Assembly: GCA_020832565.1 (NCBI GenBank)
Contig: JAFIEI010000002.1
Span: 186,001 to 250,000, forward strand
Origin: Salinarimonas sp.
GTDB lineage: Bacteria > Pseudomonadota > Alphaproteobacteria > Rhizobiales > Beijerinckiaceae
Direction: 5' to 3'
DNA: 64,000 nt
Below the pieces are notes generated by a model. That model worked only from the letters and a program-made list of their open reading frames with translations, did not search any database and was not told the origin of the DNA. Shown here one piece after another: positions 1 through 10,574 of the stretch. A program made the position numbers and the translations under genes. The first letter of the stretch is position 1; each line of letters begins with the position of its first letter.

Positions 1-2186
<2,186 letters not shown>

Positions 2187-2337
2187 GCGGTTTGCCTAGC
2201 CGAGGGCCGAGGCGCGTTCAAGCGGTTTTCCGTGCGCACGGTTTCAGAATGCAACACCGTGAATTCATGGCGGTTACCACAATCTTCAGGTTTGCAAAGC
2301 CTTAATGTCGCCTCGTTTCGCGCGCGTGACAGTCGCT

Positions 2338-3024
2338 ATGGCAATCCTCCATCATTACCCGCTCTGCCCGCATTCCCGCTTCATCCGTCTCGCCTGTGCC
2401 GAGCTGGGGATTGCGCTCGATTTCGTCGAGGAGCGTCCCTGGGAGCGGCGCGAGAGCTTCCTTGCGCTCGACCCGGCCGGCAATACGCCTGTCTTCGTCA
2501 CCTCCGAGGGCCTGATCGTGCCCGGAGCCGTGACCATTGCGGAATATCTCGACGAGACGCGCGAGCCCGGCGCAGAGCGGCTGATGCCGGACGATCCCGC
2601 CGCGCGGGTGGAGATGCGCCGCCTCGTCTCCTGGTTTTCCGAAAAATTCTTCGCCGAGGTGACCGGCTATCTGGTGCATGAGAAGGTCTATAAGCGCTTC
2701 GTCCCGGCCAGTGCCGGCGGCGGGCCGCCCGACATGCCGGCGATCCGTGCAGCACGCGCGAATGTGCGTTACCATCTGCGCTATGTGGGCTATCTGATCA
2801 ACCAGCGCAAATGGCTGGCGGGCGATGATCTGACCTATGCCGATCTCGCGGCTGCGGCCCATCTCTCCTGCGTCGATTATCTGGGCGATGCACCATGGAA
2901 CGAGGACGAAACGGCCAGGGACTGGTACGCGCGGATGAAGAGCCGTCCGGCCTTTCGCGCGCTGCTGGCCGATCGGGTGCCGGGGATGGCACCGCCGGAT
3001 CACTACGCCAATCCCGACTTCTGA
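2338..3024 (+). CDS. fzlA: FzlA-like glutathione S-transferase-fold protein
   Basis: A 228-residue GST-fold protein with an N-terminal thioredoxin-like domain (LHHYPLCPHSRFIRLACAEL, then NPAGNTPV-type DPAGNTPVF) and an all-helical C-terminal domain. The C-terminal end, KSRPAFRALLADRVPG followed by HYANPDF, resembles FzlA, the FtsZ-binding division protein of Caulobacter and relatives that uses a GST fold without needing glutathione. Its position directly before queG also fits the alphaproteobacterial fzlA neighbourhood. I chose the ATG at 2338 because it starts at the first GST strand; an in-frame ATG at 2305 adds eleven residues. The family is certain; the FzlA assignment is inferred from the C-terminal motif and context. 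Confidence 0.85.
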   Translation: MAILHHYPLCPHSRFIRLACAELGIALDFVEERPWERRESFLALDPAGNTPVFVTSEGLIVPGAVTIAEYLDETREPGAERLMPDDPAARVEMRRLVSWFSEKFFAEVTGYLVHEKVYKRFVPASAGGGPPDMPAIRAARANVRYHLRYVGYLINQRKWLAGDDLTYADLAAAAHLSCVDYLGDAPWNEDETARDWYARMKSRPAFRALLADRVPGMAPPDHYANPDF

Positions 3025-4139
3025 ACGCCCTGCGCGAGCGCGCCGGTGCGCTCGGCTTCGATGCGCTCAATGTCACGACGCCCGATGCGATCCCGCAGGC
3101 CGGACCGGATCTCGCCGCATGGCTCGCGCGCGGCTATCAGGCCGATATGGACTGGATGGCGGATACTGCAGATCGCCGCGCCGATCCACGTGCACTCTGG
3201 CCGGAGGTGCGTTCCATCATCCTCCTGGGCATGAATTACGGCCCCGATTGCGATCCGCTCGAAGGACTCGACGAGCGCGACCGGGCGACCATCTCCGTCT
3301 ATGCCCGCAACCGCGATTATCACGACGTGATCAAGGGCAGGCTCAAGGAGCTCGCCGGTTTCCTCGTGGCGCGGGCGGGCGGTGACGTGAAGGTCTTCGT
3401 CGATACCGCCCCCGTGATGGAAAAGCCGCTGGCGGAAGCCGCCGGGCTCGGCTGGCAGGGCAAGCACACGGTGCTGGTCTCGCGCGAATTCGGCTCGTGG
3501 CTGTTTCTCGGCGCGATCTTCACGACGGCGGAGCTTCCCCCCGATGCGCCTGAGAGCGACCATTGCGGCTCCTGCCGGCGCTGCCTCGACATCTGCCCCA
3601 CTGATGCCTTTCCCGCGCCCTATCAGCTCGATGCGCGGCGCTGCATTTCCTATCTGACCATCGAGCACAAGGGCCATATCGATCGCGACCTGCGCCCCGG
3701 CATCGGCAACCGCATCTTCGGCTGCGACGATTGTCTCGCCGTCTGTCCCTGGAACAAGTTCGCGCAAGATGCGCGCGAGGCGAAGCTGCGCCAGCGCGAG
3801 GATCTCAGCCGGCTGCCGCTCTTGGAGCTCGCCGCCCTCGACGATGCCGCCTTTCGTGCCCGCTTCGCCGGCACGCCGATCAAGCGTACGGGCCGCGACC
3901 GGTTCGTGCGTAACGTCCTGATCGCGATCGGCAATTCCGGCATGCCCGCGCTTGCCGAGGCGGCGCGGGCGCGGCTCGGCGACGCTTCGCCGCTGGTGCG
4001 GGCCATGGCGGTCTGGGCCCTGTCGCGGCTGATGCCGCGTGAGGATTTCATCGCGTTGTCAGCGCACTATATCGGGGATGAGGATGATGCTGCCGTGCGA
4101 GCCGAATGGCGGGCAGGCTGCCTGGAGAAGACGCTTTGA
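2895..4139 (+). CDS. queG: Epoxyqueuosine reductase
   Basis: Reduces epoxyqueuosine to queuosine in tRNA, the last step of Q modification, using cobalamin and two 4Fe-4S clusters. The cluster ligands are visible in CGSCRRCLDICPTDAF and CDDCLAVCPWNKF, with ISYLTIEHKG between them and a HEAT-like C-terminal tail (about the last 70 residues). The start is uncertain. The only ATG/GTG/TTG before the conserved part is the ATG at 2895, deep inside fzlA. The recognisable QueG sequence begins around 3018-3030, and a CTG at 3021 overlapping the fzlA stop would give 372 residues, close to the family's usual size. It is cotranscribed with fzlA and the following SDR gene, which overlaps its stop. Confidence 0.95.
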   Translation: MERGRNGQGLVRADEEPSGLSRAAGRSGAGDGTAGSLRQSRLLNALRERAGALGFDALNVTTPDAIPQAGPDLAAWLARGYQADMDWMADTADRRADPRALWPEVRSIILLGMNYGPDCDPLEGLDERDRATISVYARNRDYHDVIKGRLKELAGFLVARAGGDVKVFVDTAPVMEKPLAEAAGLGWQGKHTVLVSREFGSWLFLGAIFTTAELPPDAPESDHCGSCRRCLDICPTDAFPAPYQLDARRCISYLTIEHKGHIDRDLRPGIGNRIFGCDDCLAVCPWNKFAQDAREAKLRQREDLSRLPLLELAALDDAAFRARFAGTPIKRTGRDRFVRNVLIAIGNSGMPALAEAARARLGDASPLVRAMAVWALSRLMPREDFIALSAHYIGDEDDAAVRAEWRAGCLEKTL

Positions 4140-5020
4140 TCAATCTGTTCTGTTTCGGTTACGGCTATTGCGCGCGCCACCTCGTGGCGCAGGATCAGGC
4201 ATGCGGGCACGAGGCGCTTTTCGCGCAGGTCACCGGCACCACCCGAAACCCGGAGAAGGCCGCGCGCCTCGAAGGCGAGGGCATCGTCGCCCGCATCTTC
4301 GACGGTGACGGCGGCGATGCACCGATTCCCGATGACCTCGCCAGATCCGATGCCCTTCTGACCTCGATCGCCCCGGACGAGGCGGGTGATCGGGTCCTGC
4401 GCCATTATGAACGCGCCATCACGGATTCGCCGCGCCTGTCCTGGATCGGCTATCTCTCCACCATCGGCGTCTATGGCGACACCGGGGGCGAATGGATCGA
4501 CGAGGAGACCGCATTCGAGGCGATTTCCGCCCGCGCCAAAGCGCGCCGCGCCGCCGAGGATGCCTGGCTCGCCCTCGGGGAGCGCACCGGCAAGGCGGTG
4601 CAGATATTCCGGCTCGGCGGTATCTACGGGCCGGGACGCTCGGCTATCACCCAGCTGCGGGCAGGAAACGCGCGGCGCATCGTCAAGCCGGGCCAGGTCT
4701 TCAACCGCATCCATGTGGCCGATATCGCCGCCGTGCTGCTGGCGTCTTTGAGAAAGCCGCATCCGGGCCGCATCTACAATCTCGTCGACGATCACCCCGC
4801 CCCGCCCCAGGACGTGATCGCGCATGCCGCGGCGCTGATCGGCATGGAGCCGCCGCCCGAGATCCCCTTCGAGGAGGCCGAGCTCTCCCCCATGGCGCGC
4901 GCCTTCTATGCCGATTGCAAGCGCGTGCGCAGCCGCCGCATCCGCGAGGAGCTCGGCGTGACCCTGCAATATCCCGATTACCGCGCGGGCCTCGAAGCGC
5001 TGGCGGCAATCGAGCCCTGA
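4136..5020 (+). CDS. NAD(P)-dependent epimerase/SDR-family protein
   Basis: An extended short-chain dehydrogenase-like protein of about 294 residues. The N-terminal nucleotide-binding strand is FCFGYGYCARHL, close to the GxGxxA/G pattern. The middle contains LSTIGVYGDTGGEWIDE, an extended-SDR-type S/T...YG element, and FRLGGIYGPGRS follows. The start is probably the TTG at 4136, which overlaps the queG stop (TTGA) and begins exactly at the first Rossmann strand; an ATG at 4106 would add ten residues with no homology signal. Its place after fzlA and queG is a common alphaproteobacterial arrangement, and I take the three as one operon. The substrate cannot be read from sequence. Confidence 0.87.
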   Translation: MINLFCFGYGYCARHLVAQDQACGHEALFAQVTGTTRNPEKAARLEGEGIVARIFDGDGGDAPIPDDLARSDALLTSIAPDEAGDRVLRHYERAITDSPRLSWIGYLSTIGVYGDTGGEWIDEETAFEAISARAKARRAAEDAWLALGERTGKAVQIFRLGGIYGPGRSAITQLRAGNARRIVKPGQVFNRIHVADIAAVLLASLRKPHPGRIYNLVDDHPAPPQDVIAHAAALIGMEPPPEIPFEEAELSPMARAFYADCKRVRSRRIREELGVTLQYPDYRAGLEALAAIEP

Positions 5021-5067
5021 ACCCGTGCGACCGGCGCCCGTCCGCCCTGTCCCCGATGGAGGCCGCA

Positions 5068-5541
5068 ATGACCGAACTGCCCCGCGAGAACGTGCAATCC
5101 TATCCGCGTCCGCCGGCCCTGGAACCCGTCGCGCTGCCAATCCTGATCCGCCTGGGCGGCCAGGTCGTCGCACGCAGCGAAAGCGCTTACCGCGTGCTCG
5201 AAACCCATCATGCGCCGACCTATTACATCCCCCCGCAGGACGTGCTGGCGGAGCTGCGCCCGGCATCCGGCACGAGCTATTGCGAGTGGAAGGGCGTCGC
5301 GCGCTATTTCGACGTCGTGGCCGACGGCGCGATCGCACAGGGTGCTGGCTGGTGCTACGACGCGCCGACGCAGCGTTTCGCGCCGCTCGCGGGCTATCTC
5401 GCCTTCTATGCCGGCAAGATGGATGAATGCATGGTCGGCGATACCCGCGTGATCCCCCAGCCCGGCGATTTCTACGGCGGCTGGGTCACCCCCAATCTGG
5501 ATGGTATCGTCAAGGGCGGGCCGGGAACGCGGGGGTGGTGA
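5068..5541 (+). CDS. DUF427 domain protein
   Basis: A 157-residue protein with the DUF427 pattern: GGQVVARSESAYRVLETHHA, then PTYYIPPQDV, SYCEWKGVARYFDV and AFYAGKMDECMVGD. The domain is a small beta-barrel of unknown biochemical function that is widespread in alphaproteobacteria. The ATG at 5068 is preferred because GGAGG lies six bases upstream (5057-5061); an ATG at 5056 is also in frame. It lies 47 bases after the SDR gene on the same strand and may be the last gene of the fzlA-queG operon. After its stop the base composition begins to change towards the AT-rich island. Confidence 0.88.
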   Translation: MTELPRENVQSYPRPPALEPVALPILIRLGGQVVARSESAYRVLETHHAPTYYIPPQDVLAELRPASGTSYCEWKGVARYFDVVADGAIAQGAGWCYDAPTQRFAPLAGYLAFYAGKMDECMVGDTRVIPQPGDFYGGWVTPNLDGIVKGGPGTRGW

Positions 5542-5868
5542 ACGCTCGTTTGGTGCCGGTAGAGGTCCGAGGAACACCCGCACCGAGCTTACCTTTTGAG
5601 GGCCGCTTAGCCCGCGATCGGGCCTGAATGATGCCAATTGCCGCCCACTTCGTGCGACCCCAACGCTGGCGTTATAGACGGGATACAGCGGAAGAGCACC
5701 TCCGCCCCGGGAGAGACTGAGCGGCCGAGGAATATTGCAGGCACGCTCGAAAGACGGCACTAAAAAATATAATTTGTATTTATGTTTTTTTAAAAAAATA
5801 TATCTTTTTTTTATTTGAAATATATTTGATTCATTATAATATGTATTTTTTTTATAAAGGAGGTATTT
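5542..5868. other. Intergenic boundary into AT-rich island
   Basis: No gene is recognised here. Bases 5542-5760 have the GC-rich composition of the chromosome. From 5761 to 5868 the sequence is almost pure A and T, with long T and A runs, which is abrupt for this genome. The AT block runs straight into the start of the orphan gene at 5869. A perfect TATAAT lies at 5835-5840, with TTGAAA at 5815-5820. Their 14-base spacing is short, so this promoter is only tentative. Confidence 0.7.
5856..5864 (+). promoter_or_regulatory. Near-perfect Shine-Dalgarno for the orphan gene
   Basis: AAAGGAGGT lies a few bases before the ATG at 5869. This is an unusually complete anti-16S match compared with the weak sites in front of most genes in the window. 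It fixes the start codon and suggests efficient translation once the message is made. Confidence 0.8.
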
Positions 5869-7386
5869 ATGCTTTCTACATCATTTTCGACGCACCCGTC
5901 CTCGACCGACAAGCCCCATAGCAATTTTGGTTCTGTTTCCGACTTCTCAAAATCATTGACAGCACAACAGCCTGGCGATCAGAGCACCAGTCAGATTGCA
6001 GCCGGGGGCATCGAAGTACGAACAGCCCCACCAGATCCGGCAAACTATGATCTTCCCATTGACAATCTGTTTCAAATTGAAGCTGCGGAAAACGTGCGTC
6101 CCGGTTTTGCGGATAGCAACTATACGGTTCCGCAGACTGTTTTCATGAGCTATGGCCGCGGTCGGGAGTATTTGTTTGCCGAACTAAATGATATATTCAA
6201 TGATATAAACTCAAATTTACAACTTGCTTTATATATGCCAAATTATCATCCGGATGGAATCCATTTTAACCAGAGAGTGGAACATTTTGAGCGACGAATT
6301 GGAAATTTAGATAATATTGTCCTTTTGCCATCATTAGGATACGACCCTACCAGCATCTCCGATCCGATCAGTACCTTCCCTGAGGATGGGAAGTACTATG
6401 GCTACGACGAACACGGAAATCCAGTTGTCTTTGGATTTGGTGAAGCACGACAAGCGGAGGTAAGGCAATCGCTCGAAGAACTGGAAGGCGCGAGCCTTAT
6501 TCATCCCCAACGCTCTTACGAAATAGCGACTATGACCGCACAGATGTTCGACGGTCTAGGCTTTCGAGAACTCGAATACTTGACCTATGGTGGCGATTTT
6601 CATGTTGGGCGCTTTACAAGCGCCTCTGATAGTGAACAAACTGTACAAAAACAATTCTTTGGTCGGGAATCCGTTCTTTTGGCACGCGAAAGGATTTTCG
6701 CCCATAGGGACTCGCTCCCGGAGCATCTTTCAGGCCTGAATGAGGAACAAGAATTTCTCTTTGCAGCATCAAAAATCATGGAAGAAATTGAGAGTGTAGC
6801 AGGTACAGCTAGCCAAGCCTTCCCGCTTGGCGCCGGTGAAGTCACCATCGGAGAAATCCTCGAAACTCTACCACCGTCTATCATAGAGGAAATGTCTCCG
6901 TCGGTTCTGCAGCGCCTTCGTACGCTTGGTGAATTTGAATTACCTCTGGAATATGCCGACAACAAAAGATTAAACTATCATGTTGACACATTTATGGCCC
7001 CATTGACCGACAATATCGTACTTGTTGACCAAAGCGCGGAGGGTGCAAGCTTTGTGGATATGCTTCGGTCTGATCCAGATATAGATTTACATTTTCTGCC
7101 AAGTCGAAGTGAGTACAATAATTTAGAAGAAGAAACAAGGACATCCTATATGAATATGCTTACAATTAATGATGGTGAAAAACTGCATCTCATTTTACCT
7201 ACAGAAAACTCAGACAAAGAAAATCTTAGTCTGCTAGACATACAAGTAAAAACTATGCTTGAAAATCTAGGATTCACGGTTCATTTTACAAGTTATCAAG
7301 CTGTATACGACGCTAATTTTGTCGACTACGGATTGAATTGCCTGACTGAAATAAGTAGCTTCGCGATCACTGATGAAACGAGATAG
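5869..7386 (+). CDS. Orphan protein with arginine/agmatine deiminase-like (pentein) motifs, low GC
   Basis: A 505-residue protein with no family I can name outright and a GC content clearly below its neighbours. Residues 1-50 are rich in Ser, Thr, Gln and Asp and look disordered, with no hydrophobic signal peptide. The rest carries spaced motifs that match the guanidino-modifying (pentein) superfamily by eye: PEDGKYYGYDEHGNPVVFG (Asp173, like the RDxGP region of agmatine deiminases), YGGDFH (241-245), HVDTFM with His371 and Asp373, and a C-terminal GLNCLTEI with Cys491 fifteen residues from the end. The His-to-Cys spacing (about 120) and the Cys near the C-terminus resemble arginine deiminase. 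A helical stretch of about 110 residues between GGD and HVD looks like an insertion. The perfect Shine-Dalgarno and AT-rich leader are its own; no partner gene follows. Function as a deiminase, hydrolase or amidinotransferase, and any export, are inferences. Confidence 0.8.
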   Translation: MLSTSFSTHPSSTDKPHSNFGSVSDFSKSLTAQQPGDQSTSQIAAGGIEVRTAPPDPANYDLPIDNLFQIEAAENVRPGFADSNYTVPQTVFMSYGRGREYLFAELNDIFNDINSNLQLALYMPNYHPDGIHFNQRVEHFERRIGNLDNIVLLPSLGYDPTSISDPISTFPEDGKYYGYDEHGNPVVFGFGEARQAEVRQSLEELEGASLIHPQRSYEIATMTAQMFDGLGFRELEYLTYGGDFHVGRFTSASDSEQTVQKQFFGRESVLLARERIFAHRDSLPEHLSGLNEEQEFLFAASKIMEEIESVAGTASQAFPLGAGEVTIGEILETLPPSIIEEMSPSVLQRLRTLGEFELPLEYADNKRLNYHVDTFMAPLTDNIVLVDQSAEGASFVDMLRSDPDIDLHFLPSRSEYNNLEEETRTSYMNMLTINDGEKLHLILPTENSDKENLSLLDIQVKTMLENLGFTVHFTSYQAVYDANFVDYGLNCLTEISSFAITDETR

Positions 7387-7451
7387 TTATTTATCGTCTT
7401 TCCTTAAAGTCAAAAATCCGTTCAAAACCGACATATAATCACTTGATGATC

Positions 7452-7478
7452 AGGGGGCGGCGGAACGACCCGCCCCCT
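7452..7478. terminator. GC-rich hairpin at the 3' end of the site-2 protease gene
   Basis: AGGGGGCGG at 7452-7460 pairs with CCGCCCCCT at 7470-7478. The stem sits between the converging orphan gene and the protease gene. There is no T run on either side, so it is at best a weak terminator. Confidence 0.45.
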
Positions 7479-8569
7479 CACCTGAACCGCCAGTCGGGCC
7501 GCACATCGCGCACCATGACCATCTCGCCGATATTCTCCGAGGTGAGCAATCCGACGAGGTGGCCGGCGCGGTCGAGGACGAACAGGGCGGGGGCGCGGGT
7601 CTCCATCAGGCGCCTCATGCCGTCATCGAGGGGCGCATGGGCGTTGATCGTGGGGACCTCGCGCAGCATCACGCTCTCCACCGGCTCGCGCGAGCTCCCC
7701 TGCGCGAGCGCCGGGATCAGGAGATCGCGTGTCATCAGCCCGTGCGGATAGCCGGCATGATCGACGACGGGGAATTCCTTCTGCGAGGTGCGCACCAGCG
7801 CCTCGACCGCATCGGCGAGCGTCGCGCCCGGCGGCAGAGTCTCGATTACGGTGACCATCGCATGCTCGACGCGGATGCCTTGCGCCACATCCTTCACCGC
7901 CGTCTGCTCCACCTCCGCCGAGGCGGCGAGATAGACGAAGACCGCGATGATGATCAGGATCGGGTTCCAGAACAGCCCGATGATCGCAAAGGCAAAGGCC
8001 GCGACCTGGCCGATACGGGCGGCAATCCGCGTGGCTTTCGGCGCGGGCATGCGCATGGCGAGCAGCGCGCGCAAAACACGTCCGCCATCCATCGGGAAGG
8101 CGGGGATCATGTTGAAGACGACGAGAATGATGTTCACCGCCATCAGCCGTGCGGCAAGGCCGATCGCCGGATTCTCGATCTGCAGGATATCCTCGAAATC
8201 CACCGTGGCGCGCAGAATGAAGAAGAGCACGATCGCGATCACCACGTTCACCGCCGGCCCGGCCAGCGCCACGATCAGTTCCTCGCGCGGCTTGTCGGGC
8301 ATGCGCTCCAGATTGGCGATCCCCCCGATCGGCGAGAGGATCACCTCCGGCGTGCGGATCCCGTAGCGCCGCGCGGCGAAGATATGGCCGAATTCATGCG
8401 CGACGACGCAGGCGAAGATGAGGATGATGAATATCACCAGGTCGAGCGCAGCCTCGAATCCGGCCATGGTCCATTGCATGCCCGCGAGCCAGACGAGAAA
8501 GAGGATGAAGGTGATATGAAGTTTCACCACCGTCCCGGCGATCGTGCCGATCGGTATGGACCAGAACAT
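7478..8569 (-). CDS. Site-2 protease-family (M50) metalloprotease with CBS domains
   Basis: A 363-residue intramembrane zinc protease. The zinc motif HEFGH is at residues 58-62, and the third ligand lies in FNMIPAFPMDGGRVLRALLA (Asp161), both in predicted membrane segments. After about residue 230 come two CBS motifs: the first contains TLPPGATLADAVEALV and FPVVD, the second contains INAHAPLDDGMRRLMET. CBS pairs usually bind adenine nucleotides, so activity may respond to energy state. This is the Rip3/SpoIVFB-like CBS type, not RseP, as no PDZ domain is present. Its stop coincides with a GC-rich 9-bp hairpin. The substrate is unknown. Confidence 0.93.
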   Translation of the reverse strand: MFWSIPIGTIAGTVVKLHITFILFLVWLAGMQWTMAGFEAALDLVIFIILIFACVVAHEFGHIFAARRYGIRTPEVILSPIGGIANLERMPDKPREELIVALAGPAVNVVIAIVLFFILRATVDFEDILQIENPAIGLAARLMAVNIILVVFNMIPAFPMDGGRVLRALLAMRMPAPKATRIAARIGQVAAFAFAIIGLFWNPILIIIAVFVYLAASAEVEQTAVKDVAQGIRVEHAMVTVIETLPPGATLADAVEALVRTSQKEFPVVDHAGYPHGLMTRDLLIPALAQGSSREPVESVMLREVPTINAHAPLDDGMRRLMETRAPALFVLDRAGHLVGLLTSENIGEMVMVRDVRPDWRFR

Positions 8570-8678
8570 CTGCTCGAACCCCGCGCATCGCGCCTGTTAC
8601 ATCACTGTTATGCGCAGATGGTGCGCCCTCGGCCATACGCAAGGCTACGCAAGCGAGACGCGCCTGCGCTGCCTCGCC

Positions 8679-9563
8679 TCAGGCCCGCGCCATCCGCGCC
8701 CGGCTCGCGACCCGCACGATCACGACGACAAGCGCCGCCACCAGCCAGGTGACACCGTCGATATGCTCGTTGTTGAGATAGCCCGCGATGATCAGCGTCA
8801 CGAATATCTGCAGGAGCTGCACCTGGCTCACGCGCGAAACGCTACCCATGGCGAGGCCGGCATTCCAGGCGAAGAAGGCGAGATACTGGCTGAGCAGCGT
8901 CACATAGGCAAAGCCCCACCAGCTCGATGCCGGTACCATGGCCGCATCCGCCGGCCAGAGCAGGATGGTCACCGGCAGCGCGATCGGCAGCGCCATGACC
9001 AGCGCCCACGAGATCACCTCCCAGCCCGGCATCCGCCGCGCGAGAACCCCCGAAACGGCATAGCCGAGCGCGCCGCTGAAGATCGTCCCGACGAGCCACA
9101 ATTCGCCCAGACCGATCGCACCGGTGCCGCCGCGCAGCGCGAATCCCGTTACGATGGCGGCGCCCGCGATCGCGGCCAGCCAGAAGAGGGGCGCAGGCCG
9201 CTCGTCGGCTACGCGGATGGCAAACACGGCGGTCACGAGCGGCAGGATGCCGAGCACGACGCCCCCATGAGAGGCCTCGACCCGGGTCATGGCGAGCGCC
9301 GAGAAGGCGGGAAATCCGGCGACGAGGCATAGCGATACGAGGGCGAGCGTGCGCAGGCTCGCCGCATCCGGAAGACGCCGGCGGGTGGCGAGCAAGACGA
9401 GAGCCGCCAGACAGCCCGCGATCGCAGCCCTGCCGAAGGTGATGAACCAGGGATCGAGCCCCGCCACGGCGAGCCGGGTGAAGGGCAGCGTGCCTCCGAA
9501 GATCACCACGCCTACGGCGCCGAGGATCAACCCGAGACCGATCCGCTCAACCCGCTCCGCCAC
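8679..9563 (-). CDS. EamA/DMT-superfamily transporter
   Basis: An inner-membrane transporter of about 294 residues with ten predicted transmembrane helices in two EamA repeats. Examples are LGLILGAVGVVIFGGTLPF at the N-terminus and VTWLVAALVVVIVRVASRAR at the C-terminus. DMT proteins usually export amino acids or metabolites; the substrate here is not readable. I use the GTG at 9563 because it precedes the first helix directly and gives the usual family length. The frame stays open to 9767, but that extra part is Cys/Arg-rich and unlike the family. It is a single gene, divergent from the dienelactone hydrolase-like gene. Confidence 0.88.
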   Translation of the reverse strand: MAERVERIGLGLILGAVGVVIFGGTLPFTRLAVAGLDPWFITFGRAAIAGCLAALVLLATRRRLPDAASLRTLALVSLCLVAGFPAFSALAMTRVEASHGGVVLGILPLVTAVFAIRVADERPAPLFWLAAIAGAAIVTGFALRGGTGAIGLGELWLVGTIFSGALGYAVSGVLARRMPGWEVISWALVMALPIALPVTILLWPADAAMVPASSWWGFAYVTLLSQYLAFFAWNAGLAMGSVSRVSQVQLLQIFVTLIIAGYLNNEHIDGVTWLVAALVVVIVRVASRARMARA

Positions 9564-9784
9564 GTCACGCCCCCCGTCCGACAACCGCGCGCAGCAGACC
9601 ACGTGCCCGGACGGGAGGCCAGTGCCCGGCCCGGCTATCGGGATTGGGGTCTGCGCGCGGCAAGGAGCGACTGCCCGTCCGTACGCCTCACGTTTTCGTG
9701 AGCCATGCCTGTATTGCCGCAGCCCCCCACAGCGCCAGTTTCGAACATAGCCGCATGATGCGGGCATTCATGGAGGATATGCTG

Positions 9785-10525
9785 ATGAGAACCGGGCGTT
9801 TGATGATTGCCGGCGCGCTCGCTTCGCTTGTCGCGGGCACCGCGGCAGCCGAGGACGTGCGCTATGAGGTGGCCGGAGAGAGCTTCGAGGGCTATTTCGC
9901 CGCCGCCGAGGACCCGCGTGGCCTCGTTCTGATCGTGCATGACTGGGACGGGCTCGACGATTACGAGCGGCGCCGCGCCGACATGGTGGCCGAGCTTGGC
10001 TTCGACGCTTTTGCGGTCGACGTCTACGGCGCCGGCAACCGACCCGAGACCACCGAGGCACGTGTCGCCGCGACCCGCTCCGTGCTCGGCGATGCCGATC
10101 GCATGCAGGCACTGATGCTCGGTGCCCTGGAAGAGGCGCGCCGGCACAGCGCGGCATTCGAGGTTCTCGTGATGGGCTATTGCTTCGGCGGCACCGTCAC
10201 CCTCGCCATGGCCCGCACCGGCGAGATCGACGACAGCGTCGGCTATGCCAGCTTCCACGGCAATTTCCCCGGCGGGCCGGACTGGCCGGAAGATACACCG
10301 CCGCTCCTGATCATGCATGGCGGCATCGACCAGAATCCCGGCATGAGCGACCTCGCGGCCTTCGTCGAGGAAGCCGAGGCGGCCAGCCTCACCTACGATG
10401 TCGAGATCTATGCCGGCGCCGACCACGCCTTCACCGTGTTCGATGGCGCCCGCTACCAGGAACGCGCGGATATGCGCTCATGGGCGACGTTCGGGCGCTT
10501 CCTCGACGAACGCTTCGGCGGCTGA
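9785..10525 (+). CDS. Exported dienelactone hydrolase-family protein
   Basis: A 246-residue alpha/beta hydrolase with an apparent signal peptide (MRTGRLMIAGALASLVAG, cleavage near TAAAED). The catalytic triad of the dienelactone hydrolase family is present: Cys133 in GYCFGG, Asp182 in GGIDQNPG and His214 in GADHAFT. The mature enzyme should act in the periplasm on a lactone or ester. The true substrate is unknown, and the wider family includes carboxymethylenebutenolidases and general esterases. TGGAGG at 9771-9776 stands eight bases before the chosen ATG; ATGs at 9770 and 9779 are also in frame. It converges on ispA. Confidence 0.88.
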   Translation: MRTGRLMIAGALASLVAGTAAAEDVRYEVAGESFEGYFAAAEDPRGLVLIVHDWDGLDDYERRRADMVAELGFDAFAVDVYGAGNRPETTEARVAATRSVLGDADRMQALMLGALEEARRHSAAFEVLVMGYCFGGTVTLAMARTGEIDDSVGYASFHGNFPGGPDWPEDTPPLLIMHGGIDQNPGMSDLAAFVEEAEAASLTYDVEIYAGADHAFTVFDGARYQERADMRSWATFGRFLDERFGG

Positions 10526-10536
10526 AACGACAACGA

Positions 10537-10572
10537 CCGATTTCCGGGCCGGGTTTATGGTTCGGAAATCGG
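10537..10572. terminator. Hairpin between converging dienelactone hydrolase and ispA genes
   Basis: CCGATTTCCG at 10537-10546 is perfectly complementary to CGGAAATCGG at 10563-10572. It lies between two convergent stops and could end transcription in both directions, though it has no T run. Confidence 0.5.
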
Positions 10573-10574
10573 GG

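Noticed and set aside
5761-7450. Prophage or insertion sequence at the AT-rich island
   Set aside because: No integrase, transposase, terminal inverted repeats or tRNA attachment site could be seen around it; only the composition suggests transfer.
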